Source: Skermania sp. ID1734 | GTDB lineage: Bacteria > Actinomycetota > Actinomycetes > Mycobacteriales > Mycobacteriaceae | Direction of reading: 5' to 3' | Length of the DNA stretch: 64,000 nucleotides | NCBI RefSeq assembly: GCF_007489285.1 | Contig: NZ_VLIY01000003.1 | Location: forward strand, 124,001 to 188,000 | In this document: in pieces, positions 21,003 through 33,739 of the stretch | Layout: every line of letters starts with the position of its first letter | Position numbering within the stretch: position 1 is the first letter of the stretch | The notes under the pieces: model-generated | Database searches by the model: none | What the model was told of the DNA's origin: nothing | Seen by the model: only the letters and a program-made list of their open reading frames with translations | Translations under genes and position numbers: made by a program

Positions 21003-21185
21003 GTGGCCGTTCCCAAGCGCAGGATGTCGCGTTCGAACACCCGCTCGCGGCGTAGCCAGTGGAAGGCCACCGCGCCGACGCTGATCACCTGCCCGAACCG
21101 CGGCTGCGGCGAGAAGACGCTGCCGCACACCGCGTGCCCGAGTTGTGGCACCTACAAGGGTCGACAGGTCACCGCTGCCGTTTAG
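21003..21185 (+). CDS. rpmF: 50S ribosomal protein L32
   Basis: 60-residue L32: [20 protein letters not shown] at the start, then a zinc-ribbon-like C-x4-C (CPNRGC) and CPSC pair. The GTG start is 1 bp after the DUF177 stop and AGGAG lies just upstream. It belongs to the DUF177-rpmF-rnc-mutM operon. Confidence 0.96.
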   Translation: MAVPKRRMSRSNTRSRRSQWKATAPTLITCPNRGCGEKTLPHTACPSCGTYKGRQVTAAV

Positions 21186-21193
21186 CGGCCCGG

Positions 21194-21919
21194 GTGCAAC
21201 CTGTGGCCGACAACGACGAGCGGACGAGTGACCGCGAAGACCTGCTCGACGCTCTGGGGGTGCAGCTCGAACCCGGGCTGTTGACGCTGGCGCTCACCCA
21301 CCGCAGCTACGCCTACGAGAACGGCGGGCTGCCCACCAACGAGCGCCTGGAGTTTCTGGGCGATTCGGTGCTGGGTTTGAGCATCACCGAGCAGCTGTAT
21401 CTGGCGCATCCGGAAAAGTCCGAGGGGGAGCTGGCGAAGCTGCGGGCCAGCGTCGTCAACATGCACGCGCTCGCTGAGGTGGCGCGCGGTCTCGGTGCGG
21501 GCGGACTGGGCGCGCATCTGCTGCTCGGTAAGGGCGAGGAGCTGACCGGCGGCCGCGACAAGCCGAGCATTCTCGCCGACGGCATGGAGTCGCTGCTCGG
21601 CGCCATCCATCTGCAACACGGCATCGAGGTGGCCCGCCAGGTGGTGCTGGATTTGTTCGCGGATCTGCTCGAGCGCGCACCGAAGATGGGCGCCGGCCTC
21701 GACTGGAAGACCAGCCTGCAGGAACTGACCGCCGAACGCGGTATTGGCGTGCCCGCCTACGAGATCACCTCGACCGGTCCGGACCATGACAAGGAATTCA
21801 CCGCCACCGTGATCGTCGGTGGGGAGGCGCTCGGCACGGGCATCGGCCGGTCCAAGAAAGAGGCGGAGCAGAAGGCTGCCGGCGCGGCCTGGACCGTGTT
21901 GTCGCCCGACAACGGCTGA
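21194..21919 (+). CDS. rnc: Ribonuclease III
   Basis: Double-stranded-RNA endonuclease for rRNA and mRNA processing. The signature [14 protein letters not shown] and the second acidic cluster [12 protein letters not shown] are intact. A C-terminal dsRNA-binding domain (about 165-235) ends with [16 protein letters not shown]. Two in-frame GTG starts are possible (21194, 21203); 21194 gives 241 residues. It is 8 bp after rpmF and 8 bp before mutM. Confidence 0.95.
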   Translation: MQPVADNDERTSDREDLLDALGVQLEPGLLTLALTHRSYAYENGGLPTNERLEFLGDSVLGLSITEQLYLAHPEKSEGELAKLRASVVNMHALAEVARGLGAGGLGAHLLLGKGEELTGGRDKPSILADGMESLLGAIHLQHGIEVARQVVLDLFADLLERAPKMGAGLDWKTSLQELTAERGIGVPAYEITSTGPDHDKEFTATVIVGGEALGTGIGRSKKEAEQKAAGAAWTVLSPDNG

Positions 21920-21927
21920 CGAAGGTC

Positions 21928-22779
21928 ATGCCCGAGCTGCCCGAAGTTGAGGTAGTACGTCGTGGCCTGGCCGCACACGCTGTCGGATCCACCGTGCGCG
22001 CGGTCGGGGTCCATCATCTGCGTTCGGTGCGCCGCCATGCCGAGGGGCCGACCGACCTGATCGGGCGGTTGACCGGACGGCGGTTACTCGCGGCCGACCG
22101 TCGCGGAAAATACCTGTGGCTCGTGCTCGATCCTGGCGACGAGGCGCTGGTGGTGCACCTGGGCATGAGCGGGCAGATGCTGGTCTCCTCGCCCGACGCT
22201 CCGCTGGAAAAGCACGCGCACATCGTGGCTGCCCTGGACAACGGAACGCAGTTGCGGTTCGTCGACCAGCGCACATTCGGCGGTTGGGCGCTCGCGCCGC
22301 TCATCGATGACGGTGGCACCGCGGTGCCCGAACCGGTCGCGCACATCGCGCGCGATCCGCTCGATCCGCACTTCGACTCCGAAAATGTCGTGTCGAGGAT
22401 CAAGGGCAAGCATTCGGAGATCAAGCGGGTGCTGCTCGATCAGACGGTGGTCTCGGGCATCGGCAACATTTATGCCGACGAGGCGTTGTGGCGGGCGAAG
22501 ATTCACGGGTGCCGCAGCGCCGATGCGCTGACCCGGCCGCGGCTGCGCGCCCTGCTCAACGATGTGCACGCGGTGATGGGGGAGGCGCTCGCGGCTGGCG
22601 GCACATCGTTCGACTCGCTGTATGTCAACGTCAACGGACAGTCGGGCTACTTCGAACGCTCGCTCGCGGTCTACGGTCGGGCCGATGAGCCGTGCCTGCG
22701 CTGCGGCGCCGCGATTCGGCGGGAGAAGTTCATGAACCGCTCGAGCTACTTTTGCCCACGCTGCCAGCGAAAACGCTAG
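21928..22779 (+). CDS. mutM: Formamidopyrimidine-DNA glycosylase
   Basis: Excises oxidised purines such as 8-oxoguanine. The N-terminal catalytic PELPEVE (Pro2/Glu3) and the helix-two-turn-helix region with [13 protein letters not shown] are present. A C-terminal C4 zinc finger (CLRCG, then CPRCQ) completes the 283 residues. It is the last gene of the conserved block. In M. tuberculosis the same order continues with the OsmC-like gene (Rv2923c), acyP and smc, which here lie beyond the inserted region. Confidence 0.96.
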   Translation: MPELPEVEVVRRGLAAHAVGSTVRAVGVHHLRSVRRHAEGPTDLIGRLTGRRLLAADRRGKYLWLVLDPGDEALVVHLGMSGQMLVSSPDAPLEKHAHIVAALDNGTQLRFVDQRTFGGWALAPLIDDGGTAVPEPVAHIARDPLDPHFDSENVVSRIKGKHSEIKRVLLDQTVVSGIGNIYADEALWRAKIHGCRSADALTRPRLRALLNDVHAVMGEALAAGGTSFDSLYVNVNGQSGYFERSLAVYGRADEPCLRCGAAIRREKFMNRSSYFCPRCQRKR

Positions 22780-22826
22780 CCGAGCAGTCGTGCCAACGCG
22801 ACCACAGTCGGGTGGTCTCCTCGGCG

Positions 22827-23135
22827 TCAGGCGACCTGAATGCGCTGATCGCCCATGACGTACTCGATCACGGGCCGTATCCGCTCCGGGCGCGGCATCC
22901 CGCGCAGGTGGTCGTTCGGCGAGCAGCGACGCACCCGGCTGAGACCGGAGAGCCAACCCGACATACCCGGGTCGATCCACGCGACCACCAGCAGCATGCG
23001 GCCGTGGAGATCGGCCAGCGGGAAGCAGTGGATCGGCTCGTGGTGGGCGATCCGGTTGCGCAGAGTGAGCAGGGCTTCGACGTGCCCGTACACGACCTCG
23101 CGCTTCTGCGGCGTCATCCCCGGGAACGCACCCAT
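22827..23135 (-). pseudogene. Abi-like abortive-infection family protein, C-terminal fragment
   Basis: 102 codons with the Abi/HEPN-type signature LLTLRNRIAHHEPIH and the downstream VAWIDPGMSGWL that follows it in actinobacterial Abi-like proteins. Only this C-terminal part is open; full-length relatives have an N-terminal domain of roughly equal or greater size, which is missing. Upstream (to 23273) another frame reads about 47 codons without a credible start. I call it a remnant. It may instead be a short standalone HEPN-like protein. Confidence 0.5.
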
Positions 23136-23273
23136 CTGGGCACTTCCTCGGTTCCGTGGTCGATGCTGACGCTGTTCCTGAGGCCGGCGAGGCTCTGGGT
23201 GAGGGTGATCAGCGACTGCAGTTCCTGGCGGAGCGCGCGGTCCTCATCGTCGACCGATTTGGGGGTAAGGCCT

Positions 23274-23930
23274 TCACTTCCGCCGCTGCAGAACGCGGTG
23301 CGTCTCCTCGGTGGTGAGCGGCGGCCCCGGGAGCTCGGCGTCGTGCACGGGCCGAAGCCCGTCGAGGGTGATCCGCAGGTAGCGGCGGTAGAGGTCGTCG
23401 ACGTCGTCGCGGTCGATGCCGCCCGCGCCGTCGGAGATCGTGGCCGCGACGGCGGTGAGCCCTATCTGGGCGAAGATCAGGTCGGTGCCGGTGACGCCGG
23501 GTCGGACGACGCCCTGCTCGCGGGCGCGGTCGGCGAGGGCGTCGACGAGGGGGGCGAGCCGGTCGCGTGACCAGTCGTGCTGCTCGGGGGTGACGCGGCG
23601 GCCGGAGAGGATCTGGGCGGTGGCCCGGTCGCGGGTCTGCATCGCCAGGGCACGTTCGAGGTAGTCGACCAGGCCCTTCCAGGCGTCGGGCTCGGCGAGG
23701 GCCTCGTGGAGGATGCTCTCCAGCTCGACGACCTGCTGCTCGAAGATCGCGTCGATGAGCGCTTCCTTGTTGGGGAAGCGGCGGTAGGCGGTGCCGACGC
23801 CGACGCCGGCGTGATGCGCCACGTCGTTGAGGGTGGCGTCCAGGCCGCGCGCGGCGAACACCTCTCGGCCTGCCTGCAGCAGTCGCTGGCGGTTTCGTTC
23901 GGCGTCGATGCGCAGCGTCGTCTCTCCCAT
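23274..23930 (-). CDS. TetR-family transcriptional repressor of the efflux/AKR operon
   Basis: 218 residues. The N-terminal helix-turn-helix is ATLNDVAHHAGVGVGTAYRRFPNKEALI; the C-terminal ligand-binding domain resembles TetR_C regulators of MFS pumps. It is divergent from the MFS gene across a 106-bp intergenic region holding two copies of an operator-like sequence, so it probably represses both itself and the MFS-AKR-AKR-monooxygenase operon until an inducer binds. The ATG at 23928-23930 is the best start. Confidence 0.88.
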   Translation of the reverse strand: MGETTLRIDAERNRQRLLQAGREVFAARGLDATLNDVAHHAGVGVGTAYRRFPNKEALIDAIFEQQVVELESILHEALAEPDAWKGLVDYLERALAMQTRDRATAQILSGRRVTPEQHDWSRDRLAPLVDALADRAREQGVVRPGVTGTDLIFAQIGLTAVAATISDGAGGIDRDDVDDLYRRYLRITLDGLRPVHDAELPGPPLTTEETHRVLQRRK

Positions 23931-23946
23931 GGGTCCACTCTACCAA

Positions 23947-24015
23947 ATAAGTGGATGCACCATATCCGTTTGTCGTGTACGATCGATGCGGTAAGTGGAT
24001 GCGACGCATCCGATT
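23947..24015. promoter_or_regulatory. Two TetR operator-like sites between tetR and the MFS gene
   Basis: Site 1 (23991-24015) contains GGATGCG-A-CGCATCC, a perfect 7-bp inverted repeat at 23997-24011. Site 2 (23947-23971) begins with the same AAGTGGATGC followed by a degenerate right half, ATATCC. The two sites are 44 bp apart centre to centre. Site 1 ends 21 bp before the MFS GTG and would block its promoter or leader; site 2 lies next to the tetR start. Confidence 0.7.
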
Positions 24016-24017
24016 GA

Positions 24018-28426
<4,409 letters not shown>

Positions 28427-28539
28427 TCATGAGGCTCGATTCTCTGCACATGAGGTCCAGGTAGGTCGGGGCGTGCAAGGACGTTGAACAGCTTGACGAG
28501 CAGCGGCTGGAGCAACTGACCGCGTCGATGTCGTCAAGA

Positions 28540-28920
28540 TCAGCGCTTGATCCCACGACGAACTGCGTCGAGCGTGGTCTCGGGCGAGTCGTTGAAGCAG
28601 AACCGGATGCCTGGTTGAAGCTCAGACACTGCGTTGACGGCGCGTTCGAAGATCTCGGTGTACTCGTGAGAGGTGCGCAGTCCTGATCCGATCTCGACCG
28701 CGTCGAACACCGTTTCTGCCAGGCACGAGCGGATCCGAACTTCCGCGGCGTCGGGATCGTCCGGCACCTGGCACATCATGACCTCGAATCCGGCGTCGCG
28801 CAGCTCCGCCTCGGCTGCGCTGACGCGAGCGCGAAGCTGGTCCGCGTCTTGACCGGGGTACGGCGAGAAGTCGATCACTGCCGGGTCCATCCCGATCTGG
28901 AGGACACGTACGTTGTTCAT
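28540..28920 (-). CDS. Conserved hypothetical protein
   Basis: 126-residue soluble protein. It resembles a small uncharacterised family common in actinobacteria and other bacteria, with an N-terminal strand VLQIGMDPAVIDFSPYPG, then a helix, a second strand (FEVMMCQVPDD), a third (DAVEIGSGLRT) and IRFCFNDSPE near the end. This alternating pattern suggests a Rossmann-like alpha/beta fold. No catalytic motif is recognisable. It stands alone on the minus strand between the operon terminator and the toxin-antitoxin remnant. Confidence 0.6.
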   Translation of the reverse strand: MNNVRVLQIGMDPAVIDFSPYPGQDADQLRARVSAAEAELRDAGFEVMMCQVPDDPDAAEVRIRSCLAETVFDAVEIGSGLRTSHEYTEIFERAVNAVSELQPGIRFCFNDSPETTLDAVRRGIKR

Positions 28921-28964
28921 CGATCAAGGATAATGCGGCCACCTTGGCAGCGGAGTCGAGCAGA

Positions 28965-29002
28965 GTAGCGCCCCTTGTATGAGGTAGCGCCCCTTGTATG
29001 AG
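28965..29002 (+). repeat. Two tandem copies of a 19-bp sequence upstream of the MNT gene
   Basis: GTAGCGCCCCTTGTATGAG occurs twice head to tail (28965-28983 and 28984-29002), 57 bp before the MNT start. Direct repeats at this position often serve as operators for autoregulated toxin-antitoxin operons; a promoter duplication is the other reading. No known binding motif was recognised. Confidence 0.6.
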
Positions 29003-29059
29003 ATGGAGACGTGCTCCCGAGTCCGGCTGCGCCAGGCGCGTTGCCGGTACCCTGGAGAC

Positions 29060-29389
29060 ATGCCGAGGACCGTCGTGACGCCGGAGACGCTCGCGCTGCG
29101 CGCGCTGATCGAAGCGCGCCGGGACGAGTTTCAGGCATTGCTGGTCAAGTACGGTGCGACCAACCCGAAGCTTTTCGGCTCCGTCGCTCGCGGCACTGCG
29201 CACTCCGACTCCGACATCGACATTCTCGTCGAGATGGACCCGGAAGACGGCAATCTCCTCATGCGTGCCTCCGGGCTGATGGAGGAGACGCGTGCGCTGT
29301 TCGGCCGTGACGACATCGACGTGTTCCCGGTGCAGCTGCTCAAGCGCCCGATCTCGGCCTCGGCACTTGGCGACGCGGTCGAGCTGTGA
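29060..29389 (+). CDS. MNT-type nucleotidyltransferase antitoxin
   Basis: 109-residue minimal nucleotidyltransferase. The motif KLFGSVARGTAHSDSDIDIL gives the GS-x-RG and D-x-D residues, and DIDVFPV supplies the third acidic position. In HEPN/MNT systems this protein neutralises the HEPN ribonuclease, in characterised cases by adenylylating a tyrosine near its active site. ATG 29060 has TGGAG just upstream. Its stop overlaps the start of a truncated HEPN gene, so the antitoxin appears intact but orphaned. Confidence 0.85.
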   Translation: MPRTVVTPETLALRALIEARRDEFQALLVKYGATNPKLFGSVARGTAHSDSDIDILVEMDPEDGNLLMRASGLMEETRALFGRDDIDVFPVQLLKRPISASALGDAVEL

Positions 29390-29556
29390 GCCGTGACGCC
29401 GGTCGGCGCATCGCTGATGTTCTGGTGGCCATAGAGCGGTGCCGTCGGTATGTCGCCGCTCTTGACGGTGATGGCGACGTTGTGGACATGGCCGAGGATG
29501 CGATCGAACGCAACTTGCAGATCATCGCCAACGCCACCATCGGGCCGCGCAGGTAA
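29386..29556 (+). pseudogene. HEPN-domain toxin, truncated
   Basis: 56 codons, starting with GTG overlapping the MNT stop (GTGA). RIADVLVAIERCRRYV and AIERNLQIIANA match the first two helices of DUF86-type HEPN proteins, which are normally about 115 residues. The frame ends at TAA 29554-29556, before the RX4-6H ribonuclease motif, exactly where island sequence meets the PaaI gene. The missing part was probably lost when the junction formed or decayed, leaving no active toxin. Confidence 0.7.
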
Positions 29557-29563
29557 CTAGGTA

Positions 29564-30001
29564 CTAGCCGATCTGGTACGCCCCCAGGCCCTGCGCGATC
29601 AGCTCGCCGGTGCGAGCGCCCCGCAACTCGACGCTGCAGTGAATCAGGCGGCGGCCCTGACGTAACCGGGTGGCGATGATCTCCACGTCTTCGGCCTGCG
29701 CCGGCGCGACATAGTCGATCGACATCGAAACCGTGACGCCGCGCAACTTTTCGGGCAGTCGCGGCCCGGCCCAGGCCGCGGCCATGATGCCGATATCGAT
29801 GCAGGCGGACAAGACGCCGCCGTGCACCATCTGGCCGACAGTGGTGAGTTCGTCGCGGTAGGGCAGTCGGAGGCGGGCCCGGCCGTCGGACATGTCGACC
29901 AGTTCGATTCCGAGGATGCCGACGAACGGTGAGAGCGGCAGGAACGCCTGGATGGCCTCGGAACCGGTGGTGGGGACAGAGAGTTCAGCAGTATCAGTCA
30001 T
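29564..30001 (-). CDS. PaaI-family hotdog thioesterase
   Basis: 145-residue acyl-CoA thioesterase of the hotdog fold. The catalytic region is VGQMVHGGVLSACIDIGIM (HGG motif with the downstream acid), and VTVSMSIDYVAPA follows as in PaaI/YdiI proteins. The ATG at 29999-30001 is next to the divergent tetR gene; the 76-bp intergenic region holds a perfect inverted repeat, so local repression is likely. Confidence 0.85.
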   Translation of the reverse strand: MTDTAELSVPTTGSEAIQAFLPLSPFVGILGIELVDMSDGRARLRLPYRDELTTVGQMVHGGVLSACIDIGIMAAAWAGPRLPEKLRGVTVSMSIDYVAPAQAEDVEIIATRLRQGRRLIHCSVELRGARTGELIAQGLGAYQIG

Positions 30002-30010
30002 GCATTCAGC

Positions 30011-30073
30011 GTAAACGTAGTGAAACTATGAAATCAATAATTGACTATGAAAACGTGGTTCTGCTACGTTTAC
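30011..30073. promoter_or_regulatory. Inverted repeat between PaaI and tetR genes
   Basis: GTAAACGTAG (30011-30020) and its exact reverse complement CTACGTTTAC (30064-30073) bracket an AT-rich core that includes two GAAAC/GACTATGAAA-like stretches. The spacing of 43 nt suggests two separate sites, one near each start codon, bound by the TetR protein encoded next door. Confidence 0.55.
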
Positions 30074-30077
30074 CTGC

Positions 30078-30680
30078 GTGAGTTCGCTGCTCGACGAGCC
30101 GACGGACCGGCGGCGGCGTCGGACGCGAAATGCCTTGCTCGACGCGGCGTTGTCGCTCTTCGCCGAGCGCGGATACCGGCAAACGTCCGTGGATGACCTC
30201 GCCGAGCGAGCCGACGTGGCGTTGAGTTCCATCTACGCGAACTTCCCGGGCGGCAAGGCCGATGTGTACGCGGCCCTCGCGCATCGACTCGCGGTCGCGC
30301 ACGCCGAGCAGATGCGGGCACGCCTCGCCCAGCCCGAGGGTCGGTCGGAACTCGCGGCCTTCGATGAATACGTGCGATTCCATCGGGCAAATCCACTGGC
30401 GTTTCGGCTGCTGGGTCTCACCGACGTCGACGGCTCGGATTCCGACTACGTCGGCGCGGTAAGGGCCGAGATCCGCGCGATCCTCACGGCCGTGGCCGCG
30501 GACATCGTGGCGGCGTCCTCACTTCCGCCTCAAGAGGCAGAAGAACAGGCACTCCTGATGTGGGCTTCGGTGAACGGCGTCCTCAGTCTGCGGGCGCAGG
30601 GCTTCATCGGTGACGATATCGCCGACCGGTTGATAGGCGCCGTTCGTGCCGAGATTCTGCGCCGACTCTCGCGCTCGTGA
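30078..30680 (+). CDS. TetR-family regulator
   Basis: 200 residues. The N-terminal DNA-binding domain has TSVDDLAERADVALSSIYANF; the C-terminal domain resembles those regulating fatty-acyl or xenobiotic genes. GTG start at 30078. It is divergent from the PaaI thioesterase, which is its most likely target together with itself. Confidence 0.85.
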   Translation: MSSLLDEPTDRRRRRTRNALLDAALSLFAERGYRQTSVDDLAERADVALSSIYANFPGGKADVYAALAHRLAVAHAEQMRARLAQPEGRSELAAFDEYVRFHRANPLAFRLLGLTDVDGSDSDYVGAVRAEIRAILTAVAADIVAASSLPPQEAEEQALLMWASVNGVLSLRAQGFIGDDIADRLIGAVRAEILRRLSRS

Positions 30681-30757
30681 GACTCACTGTTCCCGCCGTC
30701 CGATTCGCGCTATAACGTCAATACGTCTGCCCCGCGCGAGGTCGACTGGAGGACGGT

Positions 30758-31339
30758 ATGCGGAAACTGACCTACTACGTAGCTTCGACGATTGACGGAT
30801 TCATCGCCGCTGAGGACGGCTCCGTCGACTTCTTCCCGGTCGGGGGTGATCATGGCCCCGCCATCACGTCGCAATATCCCGAGACCCTGCCGACCAAGGT
30901 CCGCGAGGCACGCGGAATCGACAGTCCCAACATCACTTTCGACACCGTGCTCATGGGTCGGAAAACTCACGACTTCGGCGTCAAGACCGGGACCGTGAGC
31001 CCCTATGCGCATCTGCGCCAGTTCGTCGTGTCCACGACGATGCTGGAAAGCCCCGATCCGGCGATCGAGATGATCAACGACGACCCGTTGGAGCGGGTTC
31101 GCGAGCTGAAGAAGGATCGGTCCGGGCTGGGGATTTGGCTGTGTGGCGGCGGCGAACTTGCCCACCACCTGCTGCCCGAGATCGACCAGATCTTCCTCAA
31201 GCTCTACCCGGTGGTTCTCGGCGGCGGTCGTGGCCTGTTCGGCAACGCCGGCGGATTGCCGGAGCCGGTGCGGTTCCGGGTGAGCACCAGCCGCGTGTTC
31301 GACGACGGGGTCGCCTTCATCAAATACGTTCGCAGGTAA
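30758..31339 (+). CDS. RibD C-terminal/dihydrofolate-reductase-like protein
   Basis: 193 residues beginning RKLTYYVASTIDGFIAAEDG, the hallmark of YwjB/YyaP-like DHFR-fold reductases. LMGRKTHDFG and WLCGGGELAHHLLPEID are the cofactor-binding segments. The substrate is unknown; such proteins use NADPH and are not normally the essential DHFR. Its TAA shares a base with the ATG of the PHP gene. Confidence 0.85.
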   Translation: MRKLTYYVASTIDGFIAAEDGSVDFFPVGGDHGPAITSQYPETLPTKVREARGIDSPNITFDTVLMGRKTHDFGVKTGTVSPYAHLRQFVVSTTMLESPDPAIEMINDDPLERVRELKKDRSGLGIWLCGGGELAHHLLPEIDQIFLKLYPVVLGGGRGLFGNAGGLPEPVRFRVSTSRVFDDGVAFIKYVRR

Positions 31340-32361
31340 TGGATCCGGTATCGGCGCTGCGGGAGATCGCCTACTACTTGGAGCGCTCGCGCGCGGAAAC
31401 GCACCGGGTCAAGGCGTACCGCCGGGCCGCCGACGTGGTTTCCGGGCTGTCGGAAGCCGAGCGCGCCGCTCATCGCGAGGCTGGTGATTGGACGGCCCTC
31501 ACCGGGATCGGACCGAAGACCGCCCGGGTTATCACCGAGGCGTATTCCGGCGAGGTGCCCGCCTACCTGCGCGAGCTGCGCGGCGACGCCGACGAAATCG
31601 GTGCTGCGGGAAGGCAATTGCGAGCGGCGCTGAAGGGCGACCTGCACACGCACTCGAACTGGTCCGATGGCGGCAGCCCGATCGACGAGATGATGCGCAC
31701 CGCAGCGGGTTTGGGCCACGAGTATTGCGCGCTCACGGATCATTCGCCGCGGCTGACGGTGGCGAACGGGCTGTCGGCCGATCGGCTGCGCAAACAGCTC
31801 GACGTGGTGGCCGAGCTCAATGAGCAACTGGCGCCGTTTCGGATTCTGACCGGCATTGAGGTGGACATCCTCGACGACGGCAGCCTGGATCAGGACGAGG
31901 ATTTGCTCGGTCAGCTTGATGTGGTGGTGGCGAGTGTGCACTCGAATCTGCGGGCGGACTCGGCCACCATGACGAAACGGATGGTGTACGCCGTCGCCAA
32001 TCCGCACGTGGATGTATTGGGACACTGCACCGGCCGGCTGGTGACCGGCGGGCGTGGAACCCGGCCGGAATCGACGTTCGACGCCGAAGTGGTCTTCGAG
32101 GCCTGCCGGCAGTTCGGGACCGCGGTGGAGATCAACTCGCGACCGGAACGCCGGGACCCGCCTCGACGGTTGATGTCGCTGGCGCTCGACGTCGGCTGCC
32201 ATTTCTCGATCGACACCGATGCGCACGCGCCGGGGCAACTCGACTGGCAAGGCTACGGATGTGAGCGCGCATACGACTGCGGAGTCCCGGCTGAACGGGT
32301 GATCAACACGTGGCCCCTCGACCGGTTGCTCGAATGGACACGTGGCACGATCGAGACATGA
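31339..32361 (+). CDS. PHP-domain phosphoesterase with N-terminal HhH (PolX C-terminal-like)
   Basis: 340 residues. The N-terminal about 95 residues resemble the helix-hairpin-helix domain of PolX (LTGIGPKTARVI). A complete PHP metal-binding set follows: DLHTHSNWSDGG, ALTDHSPRL, GIEVDIL, VASVHSN, DVLGHC and SIDTDAHAP. No polymerase palm domain is present, so it may act as a stand-alone nuclease or histidinol-phosphatase-like esterase. It is coupled to both neighbours by overlapping stop/start codons. Confidence 0.88.
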   Translation: MDPVSALREIAYYLERSRAETHRVKAYRRAADVVSGLSEAERAAHREAGDWTALTGIGPKTARVITEAYSGEVPAYLRELRGDADEIGAAGRQLRAALKGDLHTHSNWSDGGSPIDEMMRTAAGLGHEYCALTDHSPRLTVANGLSADRLRKQLDVVAELNEQLAPFRILTGIEVDILDDGSLDQDEDLLGQLDVVVASVHSNLRADSATMTKRMVYAVANPHVDVLGHCTGRLVTGGRGTRPESTFDAEVVFEACRQFGTAVEINSRPERRDPPRRLMSLALDVGCHFSIDTDAHAPGQLDWQGYGCERAYDCGVPAERVINTWPLDRLLEWTRGTIET

Positions 32362-32822
32362 CTGAACAGGCCGAATCGGGTGCTGGAAACGACGGGGTGG
32401 CGGTCGCGCCGGCGACCACACTGTGGGTGGAACGCACCGGAACCCGCAGCTACACCGGTCGCAGCTCGCGGGGGGCTGAGGTGCTGATCGGGTCGGAGAA
32501 CACCGAGGGCGTTTTCACCCCGGGAGAGCTCCTCAAGATCGCGCTGGCCGCCTGCACCGGCATGAGCTCGGACTTTCCGCTGTCTCGGCGACTGGGCGAC
32601 AACTACGACGCGACAGTGCGGGTGTCCGGCGCGGCGGATCGGGACCAGGAGGTGTACCCGCAGATCGATGAGGTGCTGGAACTGGATCTCAGCGAACTCG
32701 ACGAGGCCGCACGCGATCGCTTGCTGACGACCGTCGAGCGCGCAGTGGACAAGGTGTGCACCGTCGGGCGCACCTTGAAGGCCGGCGCCAAGGTGACGCT
32801 CACCTTCGATATCGATGCCTGA
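32358..32822 (+). CDS. OsmC/Ohr-family peroxiredoxin-like protein
   Basis: 154 residues with the two reactive cysteines in LAACTGMSSDF and DKVCTVGRTL. The position before acyP and smc matches Rv2923c. OsmC-type proteins reduce organic hydroperoxides. ATG at 32358 overlaps the PHP stop (ATGA). Confidence 0.88.
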   Translation: MTEQAESGAGNDGVAVAPATTLWVERTGTRSYTGRSSRGAEVLIGSENTEGVFTPGELLKIALAACTGMSSDFPLSRRLGDNYDATVRVSGAADRDQEVYPQIDEVLELDLSELDEAARDRLLTTVERAVDKVCTVGRTLKAGAKVTLTFDIDA

Positions 32823-32831
32823 GAATGATCG

Positions 32832-33110
32832 ATGCCTGAGAATGTTCGGCTGACGGCCTGGGTGCACGGTCGTGTGCAGGGCGTCGGATTTCGGTGGTGG
32901 ACGCGGTCGCGAGCACTGGAACTCGGTTTGACCGGCACTGCCACCAACACCTCGGACGGCCGGGTGCTGGTGGTAGCCGAAGGGTCGCGCGAGCAATGCG
33001 ACAAGCTGCTGGCGCTGCTGCGTTCGGACAACCCGCCGGGACATGTCGACCTCGTTGTGGAAAGCTATGGCAACGCGAAAGGCGATATGACCGGTTTCGA
33101 GGAGCGTTAG
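32832..33110 (+). CDS. acyP: Acylphosphatase
   Basis: 92 residues. VHGRVQGVGFRWWTRSRA contains the phosphate-binding loop and catalytic Arg; TNTSDGRV contains the catalytic Asn. It hydrolyses carboxyl-phosphate mixed anhydrides. In mycobacteria acyP lies directly before smc; here an 11-kb segment separates them. Its TAG shares a base with the GTG of the following gene. Confidence 0.92.
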   Translation: MPENVRLTAWVHGRVQGVGFRWWTRSRALELGLTGTATNTSDGRVLVVAEGSREQCDKLLALLRSDNPPGHVDLVVESYGNAKGDMTGFEER

Positions 33111-33736
33111 TGGTGGGTGGTCCCGAAGAGCCGGGTGATGCGCCGGAACCGCAGCAGCCGTCTGCTCCCGAGCCAACGCCTGAGCCGCCTGCTCTGGAGC
33201 CGAAACCGCCGGTGCCGGCGCCCGAGTCGCCTGCTCCCTCTCCCGGACGTATCCGCCGACAGGAACCCGGCGTCACCCGCCCGCGCCCGCCAACGGTCGC
33301 AGAGGCTCGCGCGCGTGACAAGGCTATTCGGAGGCAAGAGGAGCTCGCCGCCGCCAAGGCCGCCGCAGATGAGAAGCGGCGCAAGCGAAATCGGCGGTTG
33401 ATCGGGGGCGCCGCGGTGGTCGGGGTGGTCGGTGTTGTCGCCCTGATCTATGTGAGCTCGCGGCCGGATACGGTCACCGCGCACTGTATTCGTGATGAGA
33501 ACGGTCAAGAAGTGGTGGTCGACGATCACTACTGCTCGGGCAGTCCGGGCATGGGCGGCATCTTCATCTTCGGCGGACATCAGTACCGCTACTACTACGG
33601 CGGTAACTCCACGATCGGGCAACGGCCGACGGGCGGCAGCACTGTGCTGCCGAAAGGCGTTGATGTCAAGACGAAGTCGGGAACTGTCATTCAGCGCGGT
33701 GGATTCGGTAGCAAGATCGGAAAGATTGGTTCGTAG
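33110..33736 (+). CDS. YgiB/DUF1190-like single-pass membrane protein with RGGFG tail
   Basis: 208 residues. An N-terminal Pro/Glu-rich stretch is followed by a charged helix (EARARDKAIRRQEELAAAK), one transmembrane segment (about 107-128) and an exported domain. That domain has a Cys pair (HCIRDENGQ and DDHYCSG), a Gly/Tyr-rich run (GGHQYRYYYGG) and a C-terminal tail TVIQRGGFGSKIGKIGS. The RGGFG near the C-terminus also occurs in E. coli YgiB, which is likewise adjacent to an ATP-grasp gene, ygiC. GTG start overlaps the acyP stop; the next gene starts 3 bp downstream. I assign it to the YgiB-like group by architecture and tail motif; overall similarity is low. Confidence 0.7.
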   Translation: MVGGPEEPGDAPEPQQPSAPEPTPEPPALEPKPPVPAPESPAPSPGRIRRQEPGVTRPRPPTVAEARARDKAIRRQEELAAAKAAADEKRRKRNRRLIGGAAVVGVVGVVALIYVSSRPDTVTAHCIRDENGQEVVVDDHYCSGSPGMGGIFIFGGHQYRYYYGGNSTIGQRPTGGSTVLPKGVDVKTKSGTVIQRGGFGSKIGKIGS

Positions 33737-33739
33737 CTG

